Positions 15,177 through 21,627 of a DNA stretch of 34,324 bases are shown here, piece after piece. The notes below the pieces were generated by a model, which ran no database searches, was not told the origin of the DNA, and was given only the letters and a program-made list of their open reading frames with translations. Numbering within the stretch: the stretch's first letter is position 1; each line of letters opens with the position of its first letter. A program made the position numbers and the translations under genes. This DNA comes from Deinococcus ruber (GTDB taxonomy: Bacteria > Deinococcota > Deinococci > Deinococcales > Deinococcaceae): positions 1 to 34,324 of the forward strand of contig NZ_BMQL01000052.1 in the NCBI RefSeq assembly GCF_014648095.1, read 5' to 3'.

Positions 15177-15775
15177 CAACACCGCTAGACGCTGTGTACC
15201 GCGAACGCGCCCACCTGACCGCCGCGCTGTCCAAGCTCTTCCCAGCCAGCCTGGAAGACCACATTCCCGCCGAGGGAGAAGAGTGGGATCCGGACTGGAC
15301 CACCGTGCTCATCGTTGATCTGCCGACTGGGCAGGTGTCGTGGCACATCGCCAGCTGGGATCTGGAACTGTTCGCCCACCTGCCGCGCAACGCTGGCCGG
15401 GTGTGGGACGGGCACACGACGCCGGAGAAGTACGCCCGGCTGGATGCGCTCGAAGGGTTGCCGCGCACCATTCCTCTTGATCTCGCGCAGGTGGTCGTGT
15501 CGGTTGGCGAGGGGCACTGGGGCGCGACTGAAGCTCTGGATGCCGAAGGGCATGGACGGGAGGCAGTGGAGAACGTTCGGCGCACGCTGGAGCGCTTCGG
15601 TCTGCCCGACGAGCCACGCGAGATGCACGGCGTGTTCACCGAGGACGGGCGACTGATCGCGCTGAGCGGGATGAGTCCGAACAGCCCACAGGTGGCGCGA
15701 GGATTGACCGCCGCTTGGAACCTGTTGCGGCAGTTCTGTCAGGCGGCTCTGGATGCCGCAAAGACGCAACTATGA
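15173..15775 (+). CDS. hypothetical phage protein, WDGHTT type
   Basis: 200 residues, start ATG 15173 (ATGA overlap). The first 90 residues show a compact alpha/beta pattern ending in WDGHTTPEKYARL; preceding strands are TTVLIVDLPTGQVSWHIASWDLELFAHLPR. I recall this arrangement from phage proteins of unknown function, without a firm name. The central part is acidic and helical (NVRRTLERFGLPDEPREMHG), and the C-terminus carries a helix pair. No catalytic motif is visible. Confidence 0.7.
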   Translation: MTTPLDAVYRERAHLTAALSKLFPASLEDHIPAEGEEWDPDWTTVLIVDLPTGQVSWHIASWDLELFAHLPRNAGRVWDGHTTPEKYARLDALEGLPRTIPLDLAQVVVSVGEGHWGATEALDAEGHGREAVENVRRTLERFGLPDEPREMHGVFTEDGRLIALSGMSPNSPQVARGLTAAWNLLRQFCQAALDAAKTQL

Positions 15776-16053
15776 CTCAGCAGCAGGCACCAAAAAGCTC
15801 GAAGCGTCACCAGTGGCTGCGCCGCAGCCTGCGCCCCTCGACGATCAGACAGGCAGAGGCTGAAGTACTGACGCTGCTGAGCCAGGAGACAGGCCTGAGC
15901 CGATCAGGGCTGCAGGCCCGCAGCAGCTTGCGCCTAGAGCATCTGACAGTGGCGCTGGAGACACTCACGGAGCGTGGCCTGATTGCCTCCGAGCTGATCG
16001 ATGAGCCGGAGCACGGCAACAAGGCGCGGCGCTACTGGGTGGTGGTCAAGTGA
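15772..16053 (+). CDS. small winged-helix regulator-like protein
   Basis: 93 residues. ATG 15772 overlaps the previous TGA (ATGA), preferred over an in-frame start at 15715 inside the upstream gene. Residues 27-90 resemble a MarR/PadR-like winged helix (AEAEVLTLLSQETGLSRSGLQARSSLRLEHLTVALETLTERGLIASEL, then a strand ending YWVVVK). The basic N-terminus (KSSKRHQWLRRSLRPS) supports DNA binding. Probably a regulator, target unknown. Confidence 0.68.
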   Translation: MTQQQAPKSSKRHQWLRRSLRPSTIRQAEAEVLTLLSQETGLSRSGLQARSSLRLEHLTVALETLTERGLIASELIDEPEHGNKARRYWVVVK

Positions 16054-16235
16054 CCTACAACTTCAAGAAGCTGCACCAGGCCCAGAGCTTCACGGCGTGG
16101 CTGATGACGAAAGGTATCTCCTTTGGGTTCAGTGTTGATGGCCGTTTCCACAGTGTCTTTGTGGAGGCGCTGGACGACGAGAAGGAAGACCGGGCAATTG
16201 CTGGGCATGCCATCGCGTGTGGAGCGTACCTGTGA
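16050..16235 (+). CDS. small hypothetical protein
   Basis: 61 residues, start GTG 16050 (GTGA overlap). Contains an amphipathic N-terminal helix (FKKLHQAQSFTAWLMTKG), a beta-like pair (ISFGFSVDGRFHSVFVEAL) and a C-terminal helix. No family recognised. Confidence 0.62.
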   Translation: MTYNFKKLHQAQSFTAWLMTKGISFGFSVDGRFHSVFVEALDDEKEDRAIAGHAIACGAYL

Positions 16236-16444
16236 GCCGCCGTACTGATTCGCGTCTTGCGTTGCATTGGCACTTCTTCGGTTTCCCGTGTCGTCTTCTT
16301 CCCCGTATTCGACTGAGGAAAGACGGTCGAGACGGCCTGTTGACTGCCAGTTGGCTCGGGTCACAACTGACGATCTTTTGGGGTATGGCGGCAAAGATCG
16401 CCGCAGAACGTCTGTCTCCAGACGATGTAGGGGTGCTGTCATGA
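16232..16444 (+). CDS. small basic hypothetical protein
   Basis: 70 residues, start GTG 16232 (GTGA overlap). Strongly basic N-terminal half (MSRRTDSRLALHWHFFGFP; RLLPRIRLRKDGR), then a hydrophobic helix (LTASWLGSQLTIFWGMAAKIA). Codon use is slightly less GC-rich than that of its neighbours. Function unknown. Confidence 0.6.
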   Translation: MSRRTDSRLALHWHFFGFPCRLLPRIRLRKDGRDGLLTASWLGSQLTIFWGMAAKIAAERLSPDDVGVLS

Positions 16445-16701
16445 CTGACGACCAGCTTTTTGATGCCCTGGATGGGCTGTACGCCTATGACTCCGGTTCT
16501 GTTGACAGTGGGATTCATGACGAACTGCTGCGCTTGCAGGTGGTGGCGTATCTAGCCGATCTGCCCGATCTGACGCGCCGAGAGACAGTGGGCTTATTTC
16601 TCTGGATGCAGTACCTGTGTCCTGAGCGAGTGGTGCAGGGGTATGGGCCTGCGGATGCACACGAATGGCTGAACTGGGCAGCTGGGCAGGGGCTGTTGTG
16701 A
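16441..16701 (+). CDS. hypothetical protein
   Basis: 86 residues, start ATG 16441 (ATGA overlap). Acidic, Leu/Tyr-rich and helical (DDQLFDALDGLYAYDSGSV; LTRRETVGLFLWMQYLCPERV; DAHEWLNWAAGQGLL). No family recognised. Could be an inhibitor-type small phage protein by its strong negative charge, but that is speculation. Confidence 0.62.
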   Translation: MTDDQLFDALDGLYAYDSGSVDSGIHDELLRLQVVAYLADLPDLTRRETVGLFLWMQYLCPERVVQGYGPADAHEWLNWAAGQGLL

Positions 16702-16763
16702 GCCTGCGTCTGTACCACGCCCGGCTGAAGCGTCGTCGTCAGTACCGGAGGCAGACAAGATGA
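16698..16763 (+). CDS. micro-ORF, 21 aa, strongly basic
   Basis: GTG 16698 overlaps the previous TGA (GTGA), and its own TGA (16761-16763) overlaps the ATG of the methyltransferase at 16760 (ATGA). It thus closes the 58-base gap exactly. The product (SLRLYHARLKRRRQYRRQTR after the initiator Met) has 9 Arg or Lys. It may be a leader or coupling ORF that carries ribosomes into the methyltransferase start rather than a functional peptide. Confidence 0.45.
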   Translation: MSLRLYHARLKRRRQYRRQTR

Positions 16764-17560
16764 CGCTCTTTCTCGGGGATTGCATCGACCTGATGCGAAG
16801 CATTCCAGATGCCAGTATCGACGCGCTGATCTCAGACCCTCCCTATGGCACAACTGCCCTGAAGTTCGACAAAGCGCGGATTGACTGGGCGGCATGGTGG
16901 ACAGAGGCCGAGCGCATTACGAAGCCCACCGCTCCCATCGTGCTGTTCGCCCAGCAGCCATTTACCACTGATCTGATCGTCAGTAATCGGAAGATGTTCC
17001 GGTACTTACTGGTGTGGCATAAAAATATGCCCACCGGGTTCCTGGATGCGAATGCACGACCGCTACGAGCGCATGAGGACATTCTAGTGTTTGCCCACAG
17101 CGGGGCAATTGGGAGCAACAAGAATCGTCCGACCTATAACCCGCAGAAAATCCCTGGGGGCAGTCCCACTGGGCAGCGGCGCTCAGGTGTGAACGCCCAC
17201 TCTGGACAGCGGCGGATCGGCTCGACCGTGCCGTTTGAGGGTCGTCATCCGGTCTCCGTTGTGCAGTTCGACAATAACAATGGGAATCAGCCGAACTACG
17301 TTAGACACCCAACTGCGAAACCGATTGATCTGATGCGTTGGTTGGTGGCAACCTACAGCAATTCTGGCGAGACGGTGCTCGATTCGTTCATGGGGAGCGG
17401 CACAACAGGCGTGGCGTGTGTGCAGCTGGGACGGCAATTCATTGGCATGGAGTTGGACGAAACCTATTACAGGCTTTCCCAGCAGCGGATAGCCGACGCA
17501 CAGCCAGATAGCGCTCCTGTGGTGTACACGTCTGCCCCTCTGTTCGAGGCATCACCATGA
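16760..17560 (+). CDS. DNA methyltransferase, DPPY class (beta order)
   Basis: 266 residues, start ATG 16760 (ATGA overlap). Catalytic motif DPPYG at 26-30 comes first and the SAM-binding motif FMGSGTTG (about 210-217) near the C-terminus, preceded by KPIDLMRWLVATYSNSGETVLD, so the order is beta class (N6-adenine or N4-cytosine). The central region (NPQKIPGG through the HPTAKP segment) is the target-recognition part. It is the second methyltransferase in the early operon and also has no restriction partner. Likely purpose is protection from host restriction or marking for regulation; its site cannot be read from the sequence. Confidence 0.9.
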   Translation: MTLFLGDCIDLMRSIPDASIDALISDPPYGTTALKFDKARIDWAAWWTEAERITKPTAPIVLFAQQPFTTDLIVSNRKMFRYLLVWHKNMPTGFLDANARPLRAHEDILVFAHSGAIGSNKNRPTYNPQKIPGGSPTGQRRSGVNAHSGQRRIGSTVPFEGRHPVSVVQFDNNNGNQPNYVRHPTAKPIDLMRWLVATYSNSGETVLDSFMGSGTTGVACVQLGRQFIGMELDETYYRLSQQRIADAQPDSAPVVYTSAPLFEASP

Positions 17561-17841
17561 CCCGCCGCCACGCTCGAAAGAGTTTTGCAGACCGCAGGCG
17601 AGCACAGGAGCTGCGCGAAAAGTACGAAGACCGTCTCGCCACCGCACCGGACAGCGTGGAATACCGCCGCATCACCGGGGAGTACACCAGGGAACTGAAA
17701 GGCCGCGTGCCGCTTCCGGACGGCCCTGGCTTCTACCTCTGTGACCTGGGCCTACCCGAACGCCCGACGTTCCCACACCTGCACCCGAACGCCCAGCTGC
17801 CACCTGTGATTCGCACACCAACCCGGAGGAACCGCCGATGA
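17557..17841 (+). CDS. small basic hypothetical protein
   Basis: 94 residues, start ATG 17557 (ATGA overlap). Arg-rich helical N-terminus (RRHARKSFADRRRAQELREKYEDRLATAPDSVEYRRI), a middle with PLPDGPGFYLCDLGLPERP, and a basic tail. No family recognised; the charge suggests nucleic-acid contact. Confidence 0.65.
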   Translation: MTRRHARKSFADRRRAQELREKYEDRLATAPDSVEYRRITGEYTRELKGRVPLPDGPGFYLCDLGLPERPTFPHLHPNAQLPPVIRTPTRRNRR

Positions 17842-18077
17842 ACGCACAAGAAGCCCGCAAGCTGGCAACCGAAGTCACCACTACCGAACAGAAGGGAGCC
17901 ATCGATAGCGCCCTGAGCAAAATCAAGTGGGAGGCAGAGCATGGACACTTCAACGTGACGCTCTATCCACACCTGCCTGAGTTCGTCAAGACGTATCTGG
18001 AAGGTCGGGGCTACACCGTCAAACTCTCAAACAGTGGCAACCAGCTGGACGGCCCGACGCTGGAGGTGAGCTGGTGA
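17838..18077 (+). CDS. small hypothetical protein
   Basis: 79 residues, start ATG 17838 (ATGA overlap). Predicted helix (AQEARKLATEVTTTEQKGAIDSALSKIKWEAEHG), then strands (HFNVTLYPHL; YTVKLSN; TLEVSW). Compact alpha/beta fold, no recognised motif. Confidence 0.65.
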   Translation: MNAQEARKLATEVTTTEQKGAIDSALSKIKWEAEHGHFNVTLYPHLPEFVKTYLEGRGYTVKLSNSGNQLDGPTLEVSW

Positions 18078-18430
18078 GCGCTGACGTTGAACAGGAAGGG
18101 CACATTCACTGCTGGCACGGCACAGGTGTGGTTCTTGAAAGCTTCCCGCCACAGTTCCCGGAAATTTGCTGTCTGTGTGGCGAGAAGCGGACACGGCGAG
18201 GCAGCACACCAAACCCTTCGATGCACGGACCATTCTTGCCGAAGACAGGCAGCCACTTTGGGCGCGTCATCGGTGAGGCAGCCCCTGCCCTGAAGCCCTT
18301 CATCGACGCGATGGAACAGGATCAGCAGGAGTTCGAGCAGCGCTCAGCAAAAAAGCGGGCGAAGTTCGAGCGGGAATACGAAGACGCGAAAGAACGTCAC
18401 CGCAAATTCAAAGAACGGATGGGTCATTGA
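18074..18430 (+). CDS. hypothetical zinc-ribbon-like protein with charged coiled-coil tail
   Basis: 118 residues, start GTG 18074 (GTGA overlap). Near the N-terminus, HIHCWH and CCLCGEKRTRRGS suggest a small metal site. The last 45 residues are a charged helix (EQDQQEFEQRSAKKRAKFEREYEDAKERHRKFKERMGH), probably coiled coil. No family recognised. Confidence 0.65.
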   Translation: MSADVEQEGHIHCWHGTGVVLESFPPQFPEICCLCGEKRTRRGSTPNPSMHGPFLPKTGSHFGRVIGEAAPALKPFIDAMEQDQQEFEQRSAKKRAKFEREYEDAKERHRKFKERMGH

Positions 18431-19023
18431 TGACCGCTTCAACGCTTTCCCGCCCCTTGGAGGCCCGACACGTGCCGAATGACCCCAACCGCAGCCGCTA
18501 CGTCGCCAAATCCCACGCCGTCACACCCAAGACCCACGCACGGCAGGCCCAGGAATACGCCGAAGCGGTCTATCAATCCCTGCGGCAGTGGAGCGTCTAC
18601 GAAGTCCGCGATGTGATCCCCAAGATCAGCTACGCTGCCTTCCGCGAAGACTTCGGAGAAGAACTCATAAGCACCCTCGGTGCAGGTGGGGACCCACTCC
18701 CCACCCGTTTGCGCCTGCCACACGCCGACGTGAACGAAGTCAGTGCCGGGCAGATCATCAGCCGGATGCAGGCCAGCCACAGCTATGACCGTCAGGCCTT
18801 GGGCAATCTTCTGGACAAGCTCCGGAGCAGTGCCCGGACACCCGCCACGCTGATTCGCCCAGAAGGTGGCTGGGAAAGGAACGCGCCGTATCACGCCACC
18901 TGGGCCGTCGCGGTGCTCACTCTGGCGGTCGAACTGCGCGATCCGAAGGCCGAGCTGTTCCTGCCGTACTGTCGGCGCGTGATGGGGAGGCCAGACGTTG
19001 CAAATAGCGCGGGGAAAACGTAG
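18427..19023 (+). CDS. last gene of early operon, hypothetical (possible late regulator)
   Basis: 198 residues. Starts at TTG 18427 or, more likely, ATG 18430, next to the previous stop. Basic N-terminus (DPNRSRYVAKSHAVTPKTHARQAQEYAEAVYQSLRQWSVYEVRDVIPK), then helical segments (SAGQIISRMQASHSYDRQALGNLLDKLRSSARTP; WAVAVLTLAVELRDPKAELFLPYCRRVM). No known domain. It is the final gene before a strong terminator and the packaging genes, the position often held by a late-gene activator or antiterminator; this is positional inference only. Confidence 0.65.
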   Translation: MMTASTLSRPLEARHVPNDPNRSRYVAKSHAVTPKTHARQAQEYAEAVYQSLRQWSVYEVRDVIPKISYAAFREDFGEELISTLGAGGDPLPTRLRLPHADVNEVSAGQIISRMQASHSYDRQALGNLLDKLRSSARTPATLIRPEGGWERNAPYHATWAVAVLTLAVELRDPKAELFLPYCRRVMGRPDVANSAGKT

Positions 19024-19061
19024 AGTTTTGATAGTTTCAGAGCAGTGTAAACAAGTGAGTC

Positions 19062-19089
19062 AGCGCCCCGGCAGCGGAGGCGCTTTTTT
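19062..19089 (+). terminator. intrinsic terminator of the early operon
   Basis: AGCGCC (19062-19067) pairs with GGCGCT (19079-19084), with an 11-nt loop, followed by TTTTTT to 19089. Lies 38 bases after the last early gene's stop. Confidence 0.8.
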
Positions 19090-19101
19090 CGTGCCAAGTT
19101 T

Positions 19102-19134
19102 GACAACCAGTGGTTGACGCGGAAGGGGTAGGCT
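19102..19134 (+). promoter_or_regulatory. leaderless promoter with palindromic operator-like site
   Basis: A -10-like TAGGCT (19129-19134, TANNNT form) sits 6 bases before the ATG at 19141, so the mRNA should start at or next to the ATG. No Shine-Dalgarno is present. Just upstream, GACAACCA-G-TGGTTGAC (19102-19118) is a 17-bp near-palindrome also found at 7103 and 33710. No -35 box is correctly spaced: TTGACA at 19100 and TTGACG at 19114 lie 23 and 9 bases from the -10, so the promoter may depend on an activator. Confidence 0.5.
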
Positions 19135-19140
19135 TGACGC

Positions 19141-19368
19141 ATGACTTCATTCCAAAGGTACGTGACTTTAGTAATGGCTGATGGCGCTAGATACACTGTC
19201 GATAGCGTCGATGGTGTATTCACTCGGACACTTACCCAGGCTTTGACAGAATTTGATCCGAGCCGCAAAGGTACAGATTATTTAGAAATGCCAGTAGGCA
19301 GTGGTGGAGCCTGGTTGCTTGTTCGCCATATCACGACAGTGCTCTTCAGTGCCGAGAAGCCTGAATAA
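19141..19368 (+). CDS. stand-alone hypothetical gene between two terminators (moron-like)
   Basis: 75 residues, beginning at the leaderless ATG 19141. Beta-rich (RYVTLVMADGARYTVDSVDGVF; WLLVRHITTVLFS), no membrane segment or known motif. It is isolated between the early-operon terminator (19062-19089) and another (19394-19413), has its own promoter, and is visibly AT-richer than the flanking replication and packaging genes. Such independently transcribed genes in lysogens are called morons and often alter the host; whether this one does is unknown. Some beta-rich proteins of this size bind DNA or partner proteins, but nothing specific is seen. Confidence 0.75.
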   Translation: MTSFQRYVTLVMADGARYTVDSVDGVFTRTLTQALTEFDPSRKGTDYLEMPVGSGGAWLLVRHITTVLFSAEKPE

Positions 19369-19393
19369 AGGGCACAACATCGTTTTACTTTTA

Positions 19394-19413
19394 CCCGCTT
19401 CGGCGGGTTTTTT
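19394..19413 (+). terminator. intrinsic terminator
   Basis: CCCGC (19394-19398), loop TTCG, GCGGG (19403-19407), then TTTTTT. A tight tetraloop hairpin with a T-run; ends the stand-alone gene and precedes the TerS ribosome-binding site (GAGGAGGTGGAGG). Confidence 0.85.
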
Positions 19414-19434
19414 CATGCCCCGAGGAGGTGGAGG

Positions 19435-19857
19435 ATGGCATCCCCAAAACGAGACAACGCCAAAGCGGCCAGGGTTCTGGTCGATGCCGCCCTTCATGGC
19501 GACCGGACAACTTGCGAACGACACAAAATCACGGACAGGACGCTGCGGAGATACCGTCAAGCCCTGGACGAAGACAGTGAGTTGTCCGCCCTTTACGCCC
19601 AGTTGTCCAAGCTGGTCAGCACCCAGAACTGGGCGGACGAACTCAATACCAGCCTCACCGGCCTGATTCGCAAGTTGGGAAGCATGGTGCAGGAGTTGCC
19701 GGGTTCGACCGCCGAGAACATCAGCGCCGTGACCGGAGCGATCAAGGTCTTGTCGGAGATCGCCCTCACCCGCGAGGTGCTCGGGAGCGCGAACGGGGAG
19801 GTGAGCGATGCTGGAGATGGTGAGCCGGATCAAGGCTACACAGAGAAGGGCGGCTAA
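19435..19857 (+). CDS. terS: terminase small subunit (TerS)
   Basis: 140 residues, start ATG 19435 behind an extended Shine-Dalgarno (GAGGAGGTGGAGG). A helix-turn-helix-like N-terminus (residues 7-45: DNAKAARVLVDAALHGDRTTCERHKITDRTLRRYRQAL) and a helical middle (ADELNTSLTGLIRKLGSMVQELPG) fit TerS proteins, which recognise the pac or cos site and form rings. The gene overlaps TerL by 50 bp. Assignment rests mainly on position before TerL and the HTH layout; sequence similarity cannot be tested here. Confidence 0.8.
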   Translation: MASPKRDNAKAARVLVDAALHGDRTTCERHKITDRTLRRYRQALDEDSELSALYAQLSKLVSTQNWADELNTSLTGLIRKLGSMVQELPGSTAENISAVTGAIKVLSEIALTREVLGSANGEVSDAGDGEPDQGYTEKGG

Positions 19858-21169
19858 GATCACGCCCCGCCGCGCCCCACCCAAGCGGCACGGCCTGAGC
19901 GCTCGCATGCGCTGGCTCGAAACGGCCAGACCCAACCAGCTCCCACCCGAAGGCGAGTGGCTGACCTGGCTGATTCTGGCTGGACGTGGTTTCGGCAAGA
20001 CCCGCACTGGAGCCGAGACCATTGCCGACTGGGCTCGGAACACTCCACGGGGCCGCTTCGCCCTGGTGGCCCAGACCGCCGCCGACGGGCGAGACGTGAT
20101 GGTCGAAGGCGAAAGCGGACTGCTGAGCGTGTTCGACGAAAGCGAACTGCGCGGCGGCAGCATCGAACTGGCGTGGAACCGCAGTCTGGGCGAGCTGTTC
20201 CTGAAGAACGGTGCCCGCTTCAAGATCTACAGCTCCGAGAAACCCCGCAAGCTGCGAGGGCCGCAGCATCACGGCGCGTGGGGCGACGAACCCGCCACCT
20301 GGAACGACGCCGACAAAGGCACGGCAGAGGACACCACCTGGACGAACCTGTTATTCGGGCTGCGCCTCGGGAAAGACCCCCGCGTCATCCTGACCGGCAC
20401 GCCCAGACCCGTGCGGCTGATCCGGGAACTGAAGAAGGATGACGGCACGGTGCTGACCGGCGGACGGACGGCGGACAACATCGGCAACCTGTCGAATACC
20501 TTCAAGAAGAACGTCATCAGCAAGTACGAAGGCACCCGCCTGGGACGGCAGGAACTGGACGGCGAGCTGCTCGAAGACACGCCCGGTGCGCTGTGGAAAT
20601 ACAGCATGTTCAACCGCGAGGGGTTCCGCCTGAAGTTCGAGGACCTACCGGACCTCGTGCGGATCGTGGTGGCTGTCGATCCGCAGGCCAGTCAGTCAGA
20701 AGACAGCGCGGAGACGGGCATCGTGGTGGCAGGCCGGGACGTGAACGGACACGCGTACATCCTGGGCGACCTGAGCATCAGCGGCAGCCCCATCGAGTGG
20801 GCAACGGTGGCCGTCGACGCCTACCGATACCACAAGGCCGATGCCATCGTGCCGGAGAAGAACAACGGCGGCGATATGGTCGCCAGCACCATCGGCACCG
20901 TCAGCAAGGCCGTGAACATCAAACCCGTGTGGGCCAGCCGAGGGAAGCAGACACGGGCTGAGCCGATCAGTGCGCTGTACGAGCAGAACAAGGTGCATCA
21001 CGTAGGGGTGTTCCCGGATCTGGAAGGGCAGATGACGACATGGGTACCGGGCGAGAAGAGCCCTGACCGCATGGACGCCCTCGTGTGGGCGCTGACTGAA
21101 CTGATGCTGGAACCCGAGTTTGTTCCCACGACCGTCACCACCACCCGGCGCAGGAGCGTGGTCGAGTGA
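19808..21169 (+). CDS. terL: terminase large subunit (TerL), packaging ATPase/nuclease
   Basis: 453 residues. ATG 19808, inside terS, has a good Shine-Dalgarno (GGGGAGGTGA); a second in-frame ATG lies 3 codons in. ATPase domain: Walker A LAGRGFGKTR (57-66), Walker B-type GAWGDEPATW, and a later coupling region (RVILTGTPRP). The C-terminal RNase H-like nuclease shows IVVAVDPQAS with a metal-binding Asp and DRMDALVWALTE near the end. TerL pumps DNA into proheads and cuts the concatemer. Length and motif set are normal for a phage TerL with no truncation. Confidence 0.95.
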   Translation: MLEMVSRIKATQRRAAKITPRRAPPKRHGLSARMRWLETARPNQLPPEGEWLTWLILAGRGFGKTRTGAETIADWARNTPRGRFALVAQTAADGRDVMVEGESGLLSVFDESELRGGSIELAWNRSLGELFLKNGARFKIYSSEKPRKLRGPQHHGAWGDEPATWNDADKGTAEDTTWTNLLFGLRLGKDPRVILTGTPRPVRLIRELKKDDGTVLTGGRTADNIGNLSNTFKKNVISKYEGTRLGRQELDGELLEDTPGALWKYSMFNREGFRLKFEDLPDLVRIVVAVDPQASQSEDSAETGIVVAGRDVNGHAYILGDLSISGSPIEWATVAVDAYRYHKADAIVPEKNNGGDMVASTIGTVSKAVNIKPVWASRGKQTRAEPISALYEQNKVHHVGVFPDLEGQMTTWVPGEKSPDRMDALVWALTELMLEPEFVPTTVTTTRRRSVVE

Positions 21170-21627
21170 GGTACGCCGCTGCCGGGATCTCCCTCAACCT
21201 GCCCGCCAAACTCGCTACGAAGGGCATGGAGCCGCTCGAACAGGGCGGCATCCTGCTGGGCGACTCCAGCGCAGGCCAGGTCGAAACCTTCACCACGCCC
21301 GGCCCGCTCGACGTGCGACTGGAAGAGCTGTTCATGCTGCTCGACGACTGCCACCAGGAAACCCTGGAAGCGTCTGGCCTGGACTACCTGGGCTTCTGGC
21401 ACACCCACCCAGTCGGGACGCCCAGCGACTACAGCCTGGAAGACCTGCAGGACTGGCAGGAAGGCGCAGTGCAGATGTTCGCACAGCTCCCCAACGCCAC
21501 GCACTTCTACTACCCCATCGTGACCGGCGACCGCCTGCGCGTGTGGGCAATGGACCGCGCTCTGAACCTAACCGAACTGCACCCCGAGGAGGTGACGCCA
21601 TGCTCGATCCCAACGCTCCAACCCTGA
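21166..21627 (+). CDS. JAMM/MPN-type metalloprotease between terminase and portal
   Basis: 153 residues, start GTG 21166 (GTGA overlap with TerL). Pattern of a JAMM (JAB1/MPN) zinc metalloprotease: catalytic Glu25 in LEQGGILLGD, His79 and His81 in FWHTHP, then Ser90 and Asp93 (SLED). The spacing between the second His and the Ser is one residue longer than in the textbook HxHx(7)SxxD. In phages the fold is better known from tail-tip proteins and from ubiquitin-like systems; here it stands alone in the head module, where prohead proteases are normally found. It may thus be the scaffold or capsid protease of this phage, or a maturation factor. Sequence evidence for the zinc site is good; the role is inference. 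Confidence 0.85.
   Translation: MRYAAAGISLNLPAKLATKGMEPLEQGGILLGDSSAGQVETFTTPGPLDVRLEELFMLLDDCHQETLEASGLDYLGFWHTHPVGTPSDYSLEDLQDWQEGAVQMFAQLPNATHFYYPIVTGDRLRVWAMDRALNLTELHPEEVTPCSIPTLQP

Noticed and set aside
21120..21599. 160-codon upstream extension of the portal gene
   Set aside because: Out-of-frame shadow of terL and the JAMM gene; ATG 21600 with GAGGAGGTG is the real start.
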